Below, in pieces: positions 16,274-22,941 of a stretch of DNA of 42,209 bases; position 1 is the stretch's first letter; the number at the start of each line of letters is the position of its first letter. The DNA comes from a virus. The notes under the pieces were generated by a model. The model did not search any database and had not been told where the DNA came from. It saw only the letters and a program-made list of their open reading frames with translations. The stretch is from IMG/VR virus record IMGVR_UViG_3300020021_000022, positions 1-42,209 of that record; one strand, given 5' to 3'. The position numbers and the translations under genes were made by a program.

Positions 16274-16873
16274 ATGTCAGTAATCAGATTTGACGCCAAC
16301 GTGCCGGTTGAGGTCGCGTTGAAGTTCGACGGCGGCAAGCAGGTGAAAAGCCGCATTCCGGAAGCTCCGGACCAGATGATGTACTCGCTCTGCGGTGACG
16401 ACACGATCTACGTCCCACTGCTGGTGGGCGAAAAGATTGCGCAGCTCGGAGTCAAAAAGATGGAGCTGATATCCATCTGCAAACGGCAGCAGGGCAGCAT
16501 GACGAAGTGGGAAGTGAAGCGAGTAGGCGATACGACGACGGCACCGCTCGAGAATGTCGAACAAGTTCAGGCACAGCGGGCGCTTTCGACGCCCGCCGCA
16601 CCTCAGATCAACCGGGTGATTGACCCAAACACAACTCATTCTAACCCGGAGATCGGACACACCATCATCAGCAGGATCATGGCTTCAGCTTTGATAGCAG
16701 CGATCGACGCCACGCAGGAAGCAGAACGCTACGCCCACTCGAAAGGTATTGAGCTGGAGTTCGGTACCGACGACATCCGCGCCATCAGCAACACAGTCTT
16801 CATCGCGCTCAGCAAAGATCCAGGCTTCGGCAAATCGCAGCAGGTCAACACCGGTGCACAAGTATGGCAGTAA
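16274..16873 (+). CDS. Conserved-looking phage protein of unknown function
   Basis: 199 residues, ATG two bases after the upstream stop. Residues 1-90 look like a compact beta-rich domain (VEVALKFDGGKQVKSRIPEA, IYVPLLVGEKIAQLGVKKME). A Pro/Thr linker follows, then a helical C-terminal domain (ALIAAIDATQEAERYAHSKG, DIRAISNTVFIALSKD). The layout, a basic beta domain plus a C-terminal helix domain, would be compatible with a DNA-binding early protein. No diagnostic motif supports this. The next gene overlaps the stop by 10 bases. Confidence 0.6.
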   Translation: MSVIRFDANVPVEVALKFDGGKQVKSRIPEAPDQMMYSLCGDDTIYVPLLVGEKIAQLGVKKMELISICKRQQGSMTKWEVKRVGDTTTAPLENVEQVQAQRALSTPAAPQINRVIDPNTTHSNPEIGHTIISRIMASALIAAIDATQEAERYAHSKGIELEFGTDDIRAISNTVFIALSKDPGFGKSQQVNTGAQVWQ

Positions 16874-17070
16874 ACAAACAGCAGCAGCTCCTTACCCACG
16901 TGCGCGAGGTTGCAGGGCTCAACTTCACTGGTGAGGATGCAGAGCGGATGCTACGGTTGCACCGGCGGGCAGTCCGCAGCGCTCATGTGGTTCCGATCAT
17001 CGGCGGCATCATGACGCTCTGGTTTGCGGTGATGATGGGATTGGGGATCGCCTGGTACTTCACCAAATGA
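16864..17070 (+). CDS. Small single-span membrane protein
   Basis: 68 residues, ATG overlapping the end of the preceding gene by 10 bases. Residues 1-40 are soluble and helical (GEDAERMLRLHRRAVRSAH); residues about 43-65 are one membrane helix (IIGGIMTLWFAVMMGLGIAW). It is followed by an even smaller membrane protein gene whose ATG overlaps its stop. Function unknown; superinfection exclusion or membrane targeting of the preceding protein are possibilities without direct evidence. Confidence 0.6.
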   Translation: MAVNKQQQLLTHVREVAGLNFTGEDAERMLRLHRRAVRSAHVVPIIGGIMTLWFAVMMGLGIAWYFTK

Positions 17071-17165
17071 GCACAGTCGAAAAGGTCGCATGGATTCTCG
17101 CCTTCGTTGTGGTTTGGGGTCTGTACGAGCTGGCTATGGCGATAGGCGTGCAGATTCAGGGCTGA
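17067..17165 (+). CDS. Tiny membrane protein (32 residues)
   Basis: ATG overlaps the previous stop by 4 bases (ATGA), a translational-coupling arrangement. The product MSTVEKVAWILAFVVVWGLY continues to a stop at 17163-17165 and is essentially one membrane helix. It is the last gene before a terminator-like hairpin. Being so short it would be missed by most gene callers. The overlap and the hydrophobic profile support it. Confidence 0.5.
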   Translation: MSTVEKVAWILAFVVVWGLYELAMAIGVQIQG

Positions 17166-17166
17166 C

Positions 17167-17178
17167 TGTCGGATAGCC
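17167..17178 (+). promoter_or_regulatory. Recurrent motif TGTCGGATAGCC, site A
   Basis: Exact copy of a 12-base motif found also at 33453 and 35690, with close variants at 17253 and 40760. It starts one base after the stop codon of the operon above and lies before a terminator-like hairpin. Its role here is unclear: a promoter firing into a terminator would make only a short RNA. Confidence 0.4.
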
Positions 17179-17208
17179 GATTAGTTGTTAGCGTATTGTT
17201 TCCTTTCG

Positions 17209-17249
17209 GCGCGGTTGTGGGCGTCATGTCCCTCGGCCGCGCTTTTTTT
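17209..17249 (+). terminator. Rho-independent terminator of the 15894-17165 operon
   Basis: GCGCGG (17209-17214) pairs with CCGCGC (17237-17242) around a 22-base loop that can form an inner GGG/CCC pair, followed directly by seven T (17243-17249). It separates the small membrane-protein operon from the recombinase gene. Confidence 0.6.
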
Positions 17250-17252
17250 GTT

Positions 17253-17264
17253 TGTCGGATATCC
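17253..17264 (+). promoter_or_regulatory. Motif variant TGTCGGATATCC before the recombinase, site B
   Basis: Variant of the recurrent motif, one base different. It ends 4 bases before the ATG of the recombinase gene, and there is no ribosome binding site between. The geometry is that of a -10 element of a leaderless transcript. The site lies just downstream of the T-run of the terminator. Confidence 0.45.
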
Positions 17265-17268
17265 CCAT

Positions 17269-17862
17269 ATGAGAGCCGCAATCTATGCCCGCGTCAGCAC
17301 CAAGGACGGCCGGCAAGACACTGAGAACCAGCTTGCCCAACTTCGGAAATACGTCGAAGCCTCCGGATGGACCGCGGTAGAGTTCCTCGACCACGAGACC
17401 GGCAAGCATTCGAACCGGGCCGGCTTCCTCGAACTTTTCGCCGCGGCGAGTCGCAAGGAGTTCGATGTGGTCCTGGTCTGGGCGCTCGATCGCTTCAGTC
17501 GCGAGGGTATCGCGGAAACCTTCAACCACGTTTCTCGGCTCGCGAAGTTTGGCGTGAAGTTCGAGAGCCTCACAGAACCGCAGTTCCGGACCACTGACAA
17601 CGCGATGGGCGAACTCATGATGGCGATTGCTGCGTGGATAGCCAAACAGGAACGCGCACGCATCAGCGACCGCACAAGGGCCGGCTTGGCTACAGCGAGG
17701 TCAAAGGGTCGATGCGGCGGCCGTCCGATCGTAGTTTTTCGTCGCGACACGGCAGAAAAGCTGCGAATTGCCGGAAAAAGCTGGAGAGCGATCGGAATCG
17801 AGCTTGGCGTCCCTCAGTCCACGATTCGGCGCGTATTGAAAACACGTTCGAAAAGGGCCTGA
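17269..17862 (+). CDS. Serine recombinase, resolvase/invertase size
   Basis: 197 residues from the ATG at 17269; upstream in-frame codons run through the terminator and are unlikely to be translated. It begins with the resolvase signature IYARVSTKDG: Arg8 and the nucleophile Ser10. VLVWALDRFSREG (residues 68-80) carries the conserved Arg pair, then the long E-helix (KQERARISDRTRAGLATARS) and a C-terminal helix-turn-helix (GKSWRAIGIELGVPQST). All parts of a small serine recombinase are present and intact. Small members usually act as resolvases or DNA invertases rather than phage integrases, which have a large C-terminal part. It may be the integration or dimer-resolution enzyme, or invert a segment; no inverted repeats flanking a fibre gene were seen. 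Confidence 0.85.
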   Translation: MRAAIYARVSTKDGRQDTENQLAQLRKYVEASGWTAVEFLDHETGKHSNRAGFLELFAAASRKEFDVVLVWALDRFSREGIAETFNHVSRLAKFGVKFESLTEPQFRTTDNAMGELMMAIAAWIAKQERARISDRTRAGLATARSKGRCGGRPIVVFRRDTAEKLRIAGKSWRAIGIELGVPQSTIRRVLKTRSKRA

Positions 17863-17874
17863 AAACGGTGTGCC

Positions 17875-17898
17875 AAAAACGTCTGTGGCTTTCAGACG
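17875..17898 (-). terminator. Terminator of the leftward operon
   Basis: Read on the minus strand: CGTCTG, a 7-base loop, CAGACG, then five T (17879-17875). It lies between the convergent recombinase gene and the leftward operon that ends at 18105, at the right place to end leftward transcription. Confidence 0.5.
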
Positions 17899-17946
17899 AC
17901 ACGCTGAAGCAAACAAAACAGGGTAGTTAATCACCATTGGTGTGCC

Positions 17947-17962
17947 ACAAACGGTCGTTTGT
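17947..17962. repeat. Perfect 16-base palindrome, candidate operator
   Basis: ACAAACG GT CGTTTGT, arms of seven bases identical on both strands. The core AAAC-N-GTC-GTTT recurs in both copies of the 41-base repeat nearby, which marks it as a probable protein-binding site. Confidence 0.5.
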
Positions 17963-18057
17963 TGCACGTGGCGTCGATTCGCACTCCACAAACTTTATTT
18001 TGCAATGTGTGGCGAAAAAGCCTCGCCTCGACCGTACTCCGTATAGGGGTAAAGCGC

Positions 18058-18098
18058 GCTCAAACCGTCGTTTTATGTCGCGTTTCCTCGCGCGAGGG
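18058..18098. repeat. 41-base repeat, copy 1
   Basis: 39 of 41 bases match the copy at 18300-18340. The element contains AAACCGTCGTTT at one end and the palindrome CCTCGCGCGAGG at the other. It follows the stop codon of the leftward gene at 18105 by 6 bases. Confidence 0.75.
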
Positions 18099-18104
18099 TG
18101 GATG

Positions 18105-18284
18105 TCAATCCTCCCAACTGCGTTCCTCTTCGATCTGGAATGCTTGCTGGATGGTGTAAACGGTGTCCTCTTCTCCCTTGCGCCACCAGCGGGCTGCATT
18201 AGGGTCGGACTCCCATCCTCGGGCGTACAGGTCATCCGCGCTGAGACCCTCCAGCCCCTCGTCACCGAACACTTCTAGGCTCAT
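18105..18284 (-). CDS. Small acidic protein, last gene of the leftward operon
   Basis: 59 residues from ATG 18284, with GGGAG about 10 bases upstream. Acidic, Trp-rich in the middle (ARGWESDPNAARWWRKGEED) and with a Glu-rich end. Family unknown. It is separated from the upstream gene by the second copy of the 41-base repeat and followed by the first copy, so it forms a cassette bracketed by repeats. Confidence 0.6.
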   Translation of the reverse strand: MSLEVFGDEGLEGLSADDLYARGWESDPNAARWWRKGEEDTVYTIQQAFQIEEERSWED

Positions 18285-18299
18285 GAAAACAAGCTCCCG

Positions 18300-18340
18300 G
18301 CTCAAACTGTCGTTTTGTGTCGCGTTTCCTCGCGCGAGGG
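18300..18340. repeat. 41-base repeat, copy 2
   Basis: Differs from copy 1 at two positions. It abuts the stop codon of the leftward gene at 18341 and contains AAACTGTCGTTT and the palindrome CCTCGCGCGAGG. Both copies therefore lie directly downstream of the stop codons of two consecutive leftward genes. Confidence 0.75.
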
Positions 18341-18517
18341 CTACCGTGCGGCGGCTATCGCGGCGCGGCACGCGATGGCGAGCTGGTCGATCGACCTTCG
18401 CTCTTGTTCGTTGATCCACAAAAGGAATATTATCGTGAAGAACTGGATGATGAACGCGATTCGGGACGCCTTCAGGGACCAGTCTCTCGGATCGGGTTGA
18501 CGATGCGGCGGTCTCAA
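18341..18517 (-). CDS. Small single-span membrane protein
   Basis: 58 residues if started at TTG 18517, which overlaps the TGA of the upstream gene (TTGA). After a polar start (RQPDPRDWSLKAS), residues about 20-35 form a membrane helix (IAFIIQFFTIIFLLWI), followed by a charged C-terminal tail. The start is the weakest part of the call; an upstream start would place it in the wrong frame over the preceding gene. Function unknown. Confidence 0.45.
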   Translation of the reverse strand: MRPPHRQPDPRDWSLKASRIAFIIQFFTIIFLLWINEQERRSIDQLAIACRAAIAAAR

Positions 18518-18789
18518 AATAAGACGCCTTCCTCGTCTGCCATCACCAGCACGTCCGTTGCCTCGATCGTGCAGCCGAACTTCTCGATGCGGGTAGCGCA
18601 CACGTCGACTGGGATGTGTCGCCTTCTCGAAACAACCTGCGCCAGCTTGCGATGTTGGGCTATCGAGAGCGTAGTCAACTGGATGCGGTAAAGCCCAGGT
18701 CCAGCTGGTTTGACGAGCACGGGCTCGTTGCCGAACACTTCGAGCCAGTCGGCGTACATCTTCGCTTGTGGGTGGATGTGGACTCTCAT
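18514..18789 (-). CDS. Unknown small protein of the leftward operon
   Basis: 91 residues from ATG 18789, which overlaps the upstream stop (ATGA) and follows GGGAG by 5 bases. It begins MRVHIHPQAKMYADWLEVFG and is mixed alpha/beta with several short charged segments (QHRKLAQVVSRRRHIPV). Three Cys-poor strands follow. No family is recognised. Coupled translation with its neighbours suggests that it acts with the leftward early proteins. Confidence 0.6.
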   Translation of the reverse strand: MRVHIHPQAKMYADWLEVFGNEPVLVKPAGPGLYRIQLTTLSIAQHRKLAQVVSRRRHIPVDVCATRIEKFGCTIEATDVLVMADEEGVLF

Positions 18790-19046
18790 AGCCGCTCCCG
18801 GGCGCATGCATGAAGCGATGCATTCGTTACGAGCTCGCCGCAGTGGGCGCAGACGGCGAACGAGTGCGCTGTGTCGCCGGGTTCAACATACGGTTCTTTG
18901 GTTTGAAGGAAGCTCCATTTCATAAGCTCGTCCATCGTTGTGTTGCTGGGCCGCTTCCCTTTATGCCACCGGAGGTAATCCGCGATCAGCTCGTCAAAGG
19001 CTTCGTGGAGCACCTGGTGGCGGGCTTTGTGTTCTTCGTTGGTCAT
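18786..19046 (-). CDS. Small protein with a C-terminal zinc-binding motif
   Basis: 86 residues, ATG overlapping the upstream stop (ATGA). Residues 1-55 are helical (HQVLHEAFDELIADYLRWHK). The C-terminal part has FAVCAHCGELVTNASLHACA: C-x2-C followed by His and Cys, a possible C2HC zinc site. Helical domain plus small zinc knuckle is a common design in phage early proteins. No function can be assigned. Confidence 0.6.
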   Translation of the reverse strand: MTNEEHKARHQVLHEAFDELIADYLRWHKGKRPSNTTMDELMKWSFLQTKEPYVEPGDTAHSFAVCAHCGELVTNASLHACARERL

Positions 19047-19357
19047 GAGGCCGCTCCTTTCACCTCGGGCGCTTCGTACGGCTTACCGTCTAACTTCCGG
19101 ATCACCCATTCCGTTTCTTGTTTGGTGAAAATCTCTGCCAGGTACGCCATCGCGTTATCTGGGCTAATGAACTGCCGGGGCGATAGAAGGCCCTTCGTGT
19201 CCGGGTTATTTAAAATCCATTTGTCGATCCTGATTGGAAAGATCTGCACCGAGATCGATCCTGGAACTTTAAGGCCCATGGGATTTAGTTCGCCGCGTGG
19301 TCCGCTGAACTTCGCGTCGTAGAGCAACTTCTGGAGCCTTGGTGTTTGGGTCGTCAT
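19043..19357 (-). CDS. Unknown protein of the leftward operon
   Basis: 104 residues, ATG with a good ribosome binding site (AAAGGAG) and overlapping the upstream stop. The middle has a beta-rich stretch (GLKVPGSISVQIFPIRIDKW) and the C-terminal half a mixed helix (AMAYLAEIFTKQETEWVIRK). No family is recognised and no catalytic residues stand out. It lies between a zinc-ribbon protein and a zinc-knuckle protein in a row of ATGA-coupled genes. Confidence 0.6.
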   Translation of the reverse strand: MTTQTPRLQKLLYDAKFSGPRGELNPMGLKVPGSISVQIFPIRIDKWILNNPDTKGLLSPRQFISPDNAMAYLAEIFTKQETEWVIRKLDGKPYEAPEVKGAAS

Positions 19358-19590
19358 TGTTTTTCTCCTTTATCGATCGTTCCTTTTCTTGGCGGCCTCA
19401 TCAGTGCCGCAAATCCGCACTCACATGTAACGTCGGTTTCGAAGCCGATGTGGATCCCGCCTTCGGAGTGGGCGATATCGGTAAGGCTGTCTCGTCCGCA
19501 GTCCGGACACTTGCCAGCGAGCAGCTCGGCGCGCTCGGTGTTCGTAAGCGCCTGGCTGACGGTCGACTTCACGATCCGTAGCGCGCTCAT
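19354..19590 (-). CDS. Zinc-ribbon protein
   Basis: 78 residues, ATG overlapping the stop of the replication-like gene (ATGA). C28-x2-C31 (KCPDCGRD) and C56-x-C58 (TCECGFA) form a ribbon around a beta hairpin. The N-terminal 25 residues are helical. Such ribbons bind nucleic acids or partner proteins. Its place directly after a putative replication initiator suggests a helper role, which is inference only. Confidence 0.65.
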   Translation of the reverse strand: MSALRIVKSTVSQALTNTERAELLAGKCPDCGRDSLTDIAHSEGGIHIGFETDVTCECGFAALMRPPRKGTIDKGEKQ

Positions 19591-20900
19591 ACGTCCCAGT
19601 CCTCGCCGTACTTCGCTCGCAGCTCGGCTGCGCGTTTTTCCTCCTGCTGCCGGCGTTCTTCCGCTCGCCGCTCGGCCGCGGCCTGCTGGATCGCCTCCTC
19701 TTCACATTCGCGACGCCATTGATCGACCTGGGCTGGCGAATGGAAGAACTGTTCCAACTTGTGAATGAGCAGTCCCACAGGGTTGCTCACAGCGCCACGT
19801 CGGACCTGGGCCAGGATGCCGGGCACTTCCTTGGCGGCCTTGGTGGAGATCTCGAGAGCGGTCGCGCCTCCGCAGTCCTTCAACAGCCGGCGGCACTTCG
19901 ACTCGGTGATTACGCCAAGCGGTCGGAACGCTTCGATAATTCCGATCACGGGTTGGTAATCGCTGAGGGCTTCTTCGTGTGAAGGGTGGGGCGGGGGACT
20001 CGCAGACCCCGGCGCATCACTGGGGGCGCCGGCAGCAGCAGCAGCGGGTGAAAGAACGGATGCGGCTGCTGCGGAGTGAACCTCTTCTGGACTCTCCCTC
20101 TGGTCAATAAGGTTACGCACCAGAGTAGCGGTGTCGCTGTAGTCTTTTCTCTCGGAGTACCTCGCGGTCTTCAGCGTCCGGAGGAACGCAGTACGGTTGT
20201 CGATGATGCGTTTCCAGACAACAGTACGGTAGTCAGCGGCGCGCACCTGGTGCTTCGCCCCATCCGGATTGCCGTTGACGGGGACCGTTATGAGGTCGTC
20301 GTCAGAGCCTAACTGATTGAGAAGAGTAGAGAAACGCCGTAGTACAGCGGGTTCGAGACGCGGGCCTTCGAGCCCCGTCGTGACAACAGTACTCTTGTCG
20401 CGACGCTCCTCTTCGGTGAGTGTTGGCTTGCCTTCGAGGTAGACCGCCATCGAATGCTGGCGACCCGGAACGACGGCCGTCCGAATCAGTTTGTCCGCGA
20501 TGAGATCGAGGACAACGCTCGCGACTCGCTGCTTGCTCATGCCGAGCATTTCGGAGACGCGATCCTGTGTGAGCACCAGGGGCCGGCCCTTGTGGTCGCG
20601 TAAGATCTCGTCGCGATCGTCCGTTACAACCGCATACTCTAAGCAGATTGGCCAACACCAGGAGTATCGCATGTACGTCGAGTACACGCGAATCTTTGGA
20701 CCGTGGATCGGCTTCCAATTCTGGCGCTTGAGCGCGTTCGTCGGCGGACGGTCCATCCGGAATTCCATTAGCTCGGCCGGATACTTCGCCCAAAGGTCGA
20801 TGCCCAACTTCTCGCTGAGTTGATCCGCTCTCCGCTTCGCTGCTGAGTTTTTGCGCGGGTCTGGCTCGCTGCTGTTTGTTTGCTGTTCGTCAACGCCCAA
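19587..20900 (-). CDS. Winged-helix DNA-binding protein, putative replication initiator
   Basis: 437 residues from TTG 20900 with GGGAGA 7 bases upstream. Residues 110-156 form a helix-turn-helix or winged helix: LTQDRVSEMLGMSKQRVASV, then an AVVPGRQHSMAVYL wing. A long polar linker (Ala/Pro/Ser-rich, about residues 275-315) leads to a C-terminal helical domain (about 320-390) and a highly charged coiled coil ending in RAKYGEDWDV. Two-domain DNA-binding proteins with this order often initiate phage replication and load a host helicase, like lambda O-type proteins, but no sequence match is claimed. It is the first gene of a leftward operon of seven genes. Confidence 0.55.
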   Translation of the reverse strand: MGVDEQQTNSSEPDPRKNSAAKRRADQLSEKLGIDLWAKYPAELMEFRMDRPPTNALKRQNWKPIHGPKIRVYSTYMRYSWCWPICLEYAVVTDDRDEILRDHKGRPLVLTQDRVSEMLGMSKQRVASVVLDLIADKLIRTAVVPGRQHSMAVYLEGKPTLTEEERRDKSTVVTTGLEGPRLEPAVLRRFSTLLNQLGSDDDLITVPVNGNPDGAKHQVRAADYRTVVWKRIIDNRTAFLRTLKTARYSERKDYSDTATLVRNLIDQRESPEEVHSAAAASVLSPAAAAAGAPSDAPGSASPPPHPSHEEALSDYQPVIGIIEAFRPLGVITESKCRRLLKDCGGATALEISTKAAKEVPGILAQVRRGAVSNPVGLLIHKLEQFFHSPAQVDQWRRECEEEAIQQAAAERRAEERRQQEEKRAAELRAKYGEDWDV

Positions 20901-21331
20901 GAAAATCTCCCAATCAGAACTGTTTGGAATTGATTTTTTCGCGCGACGTGGGGGATACTACTAAGTGATTGCGGCCAATAGTCATCACCGTAACCACTCT
21001 GTCAACCACCTCGCGCGGTTTTCTCGTCCGGTTGCACTGTGCACCCTAGGAAAGTTTGCAGTGTTATCGGAAGTGTAAAATTCTGAGAGTGTTGGCGGGG
21101 GTCGGATGACAAGTGGCCCTGAAATGGGCACGGGCGTGGATTTTCTGAGGGTTGAGCGCGAAAGCCTCAGCATCAGGGGATCGCGTCCGGCTATGCCCAA
21201 CTTCCGATAACATACACCGTGTAATTCGCTGTGTGTCCGGTGCCGTTCACTTACTCCAACAACTAACTGCGTAAAGTCACTCGCACTTAGTACTAGGAGT
21301 ACTGCTAGTTTGCCGTCACTCGACGGTAGAA
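20901..21331. promoter_or_regulatory. Control region upstream of the leftward operon
   Basis: 431 bases with no gene I can support; an open frame on the minus strand here is poor in protein-like composition. On the minus strand a TATGTT box (around 21210) could serve as -10 for the leftward operon. At 21289-21303 two palindromic AGTACT hexamers are separated by 3 bases, giving an inverted repeat. The same hexamer appears in the other control region at 22430-22434. An origin of replication could lie here, but no iteron series was seen. Confidence 0.45.
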
Positions 21332-21553
21332 TCAACCGGCGCCCTTCAGCGCGTTGGCGCGACGTGTGACCCAAGTGGCGCGCATGGCTGCCGATCGCTG
21401 CTTCGCGGTCGTGCCCTTCCAGCGTTTATTGGCCATCGCAGCGGCTTGCTGTTTTCGCTTCAGCGGGGTGGTCTTTGCCCATCGCACACGTGCCGTGCCG
21501 GCTAGGCGGGCGCTGAGTTCTTCCGGAGTCTCGCTATGAAAGCGCGTGGCCAT
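21332..21553 (-). CDS. Small basic repeat protein, probably leaderless
   Basis: 73 residues from ATG 21553. It is Lys/Arg/Ala-rich with two or three short repeats of the type RRWxKT-T-xxxR-xAA (ARVRWAKTTPLKRKQQAAAM, then NKRWKGTTAKQRSAAMRATW), resembling the ARWG-type protein at 15562-15765. Upstream on this strand is a fine promoter: TTGCGT (21584-21589), 17 bases, TAGAAT (21561-21566), and then 7 bases to the ATG, so the mRNA has no leader. A nucleic-acid-binding role is likely from charge; nothing more can be said. Confidence 0.6.
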   Translation of the reverse strand: MATRFHSETPEELSARLAGTARVRWAKTTPLKRKQQAAAMANKRWKGTTAKQRSAAMRATWVTRRANALKGAG

Positions 21554-21560
21554 GTTGAGT

Positions 21561-21589
21561 ATTCTATGCAGGCATGAGTCAAAACGCAA
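21561..21589 (-). promoter_or_regulatory. Sigma-70-type promoter of a leaderless gene
   Basis: Minus strand: TTGCGT, 17-base spacer, TAGAAT, 7 bases, ATG. Both hexamers are good and the spacing is ideal. The same TTGC...TAGAAT pair drives the operon at 15894. Confidence 0.6.
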
Positions 21590-21603
21590 GGGCAGAAATA
21601 TGG

Positions 21604-22161
21604 CTATTGGACATTGCTCAACAATACTCCCCTTACAGACGGCTCGCTCCACTCTGCAATCCGGCCAGAAAGCTCATCGTGAATTAGCGTGAGGATGCGG
21701 GCTCTATCGGCATCCGCCACCAGGTCAAGCTCGGCCGACAGCACGCGTGTGATGCGCTCGCGAATCAGATCAACGTCGAGGGCTGGCATGAAGCCAGCCT
21801 CGCGCGCCATCGCCTGGCGTACCAGCGGTTCCAGCAGCATCGCCCACATTGCGGAGGGCGCAACGACTCGGCCCATTTCGATAAACTTGCCGCCTTCGTA
21901 TCGCCAAAGGATGACGGTATTGTCAGAGCGGTGTCGGTTGTGGCCTCGCGCCGGCGCTTCGGATCCGGCGAACTCTATGATGAGCGGCACGCGAGGAAAC
22001 GCACCATCGGGCCACAGATCGGATTCAGGGATAGTCGACCCTGGATTCAGCAAGCGACCCTTCCATGTGACGAGCGGCGCACGCGATCGCGGGTCGACGC
22101 GCTGTAGCAGCTTGGCGTAGGTGAGCTGTGAACGCTTCACGCGGGAGATCGGCAGACGCAC
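21604..22161 (-). CDS. Unknown 185-residue protein
   Basis: Start chosen at GTG 22161, with GGGA 6 bases upstream; TTG 22179 is an alternative. The first 40 residues are basic (ISRVKRSQLTYAKLLQRVD). There follow a central beta-rich part (DNTVILWRYEGGKFIEMGRV) and a helical C-terminal region with many acidic residues (IRERITRVLSAELDLVADAD). No known family or active-site motif. A promoter with TTGAAA, 16 bases, CATACT (22186-22213) lies just upstream and is separated from the gene by a short leader. It probably forms its own leftward unit. Confidence 0.6.
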   Translation of the reverse strand: MRLPISRVKRSQLTYAKLLQRVDPRSRAPLVTWKGRLLNPGSTIPESDLWPDGAFPRVPLIIEFAGSEAPARGHNRHRSDNTVILWRYEGGKFIEMGRVVAPSAMWAMLLEPLVRQAMAREAGFMPALDVDLIRERITRVLSAELDLVADADRARILTLIHDELSGRIAEWSEPSVRGVLLSNVQ

Positions 22162-22623
22162 TGTCTTTCCCGGGCCCAACGATCAAGTATGCTGTTCGCG
22201 ATTCAATTTTCAAGTGCTGAGCCCAAATCGAGAGCGGTTTGGTACCGGTGGTTCTGGTACGAAATGCCAATGAAACCGAGGGTTGTTCGCGCCGGGTGTA
22301 ACCATCGGAAAGCCGGCAAACGCCGCTCTTAAAACCGCGAGCGCGTAAGGAGTTTGTAAGGGGATTGACGAGTCAAAAGCAGTTACAAATTTAACATAAG
22401 ATCCGTTTACGGAACCTAGTTCTTAGTAAGTACTTATGACTAATTTGTGGCATTTTGCGCAGGCGCGCACAATCGCCGTGGAAGTATGTTACTCCGAAAA
22501 TCCCTGTAAAATCAAGCAAAAACGCACTCTCGCGAAACGCGGCCGGCTCGCACTGTTCTCGTCGATGTGATCTGATCGTTGACAGGGAGCACGTCCGCTC
22601 CCCGCTCGAAAGGAGTACGACGA
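22162..22623. promoter_or_regulatory. Divergent control region
   Basis: 462 bases between diverging genes without a supportable gene. It contains the leftward promoter at 22186-22213 (TTGAAA, 16 bases, CATACT). At 22423-22443 a dyad has TTAGT and ACTAA arms around AAGTACTT. It is A/T-richer than its surroundings near 22380-22450, as expected for promoter DNA. A purine-rich ribosome binding site (AAAGGAG) precedes the ATG at 22624. Confidence 0.5.
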
Positions 22624-22941
22624 ATGTCTGGTACGAAGAGAGAGACACCACCAACGCCGGCCGGCGGCATGATCGGCGGGAATCCCGATCCCGATACGGT
22701 TGCACTCATGGAAAAGGTAGGGCGCGGGCTATCGCCAACGGTCCGGGTGGACCTGTTGTTGAAAGGGATAATCCAGCGCTTCCATATGGCCCACAAGAAT
22801 GGTGATGAGACGTGGGGCAGGTGCGAGCAAATTGAAACGGCTGCGATCCCAGCGTACATCGCGCAGTGTTTTGAGGGCTTCACCATCACGAGAAATGAAG
22901 GCTCGAAGGGAGCTGGCGCCGGCGGCAGGACCGGCGGGTAA
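22624..22941 (+). CDS. Unknown small protein, Gly-rich ends
   Basis: 105 residues from ATG 22624 with AAAGGAG 8 bases upstream; an in-frame ATG at 22579 lacks a site. The central part is helical (VRVDLLLKGIIQRFHMAHKN) with two Cys, and both ends are Gly/Pro/Thr-rich (TPPTPAGGMIGGNPDPD, and a Gly-rich tail). No family is recognised. It is the first rightward gene after the divergent control region, which would suit an early regulator. Confidence 0.55.
   Translation: MSGTKRETPPTPAGGMIGGNPDPDTVALMEKVGRGLSPTVRVDLLLKGIIQRFHMAHKNGDETWGRCEQIETAAIPAYIAQCFEGFTITRNEGSKGAGAGGRTGG

Larger units (their letters stand above)
17863..18104. promoter_or_regulatory. Intergenic region between convergent operons with dyad operator-like elements
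   Basis: 242 bases without a convincing gene. It holds a leftward terminator hairpin (17875-17898), a perfect 16-base palindrome ACAAACGGTCGTTTGT (17947-17962), and the first copy of the 41-base repeat (18058-18098). The palindrome and both repeats share the dyad AAAC-N-GTC-GTTT, so one protein could bind at 17949, 18062 and 18304. Confidence 0.5.

Noticed and set aside
15901-16293. 130-codon frame overlapping the 15894 gene
   Set aside because: Ser/Arg/Thr-rich frame shadow; the 15894 frame has the promoter-proximal start and ribosome binding site.
17937-18278. Plus-strand frame opposite the last leftward gene
   Set aside because: It spans palindromes and repeats and lies opposite a gene with a better start and composition.
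20985-21374. 129-codon minus-strand frame in the control region
   Set aside because: Ser/Arg-rich composition, overlap with the end of the 21332 gene, no good start; more likely a regulatory region.
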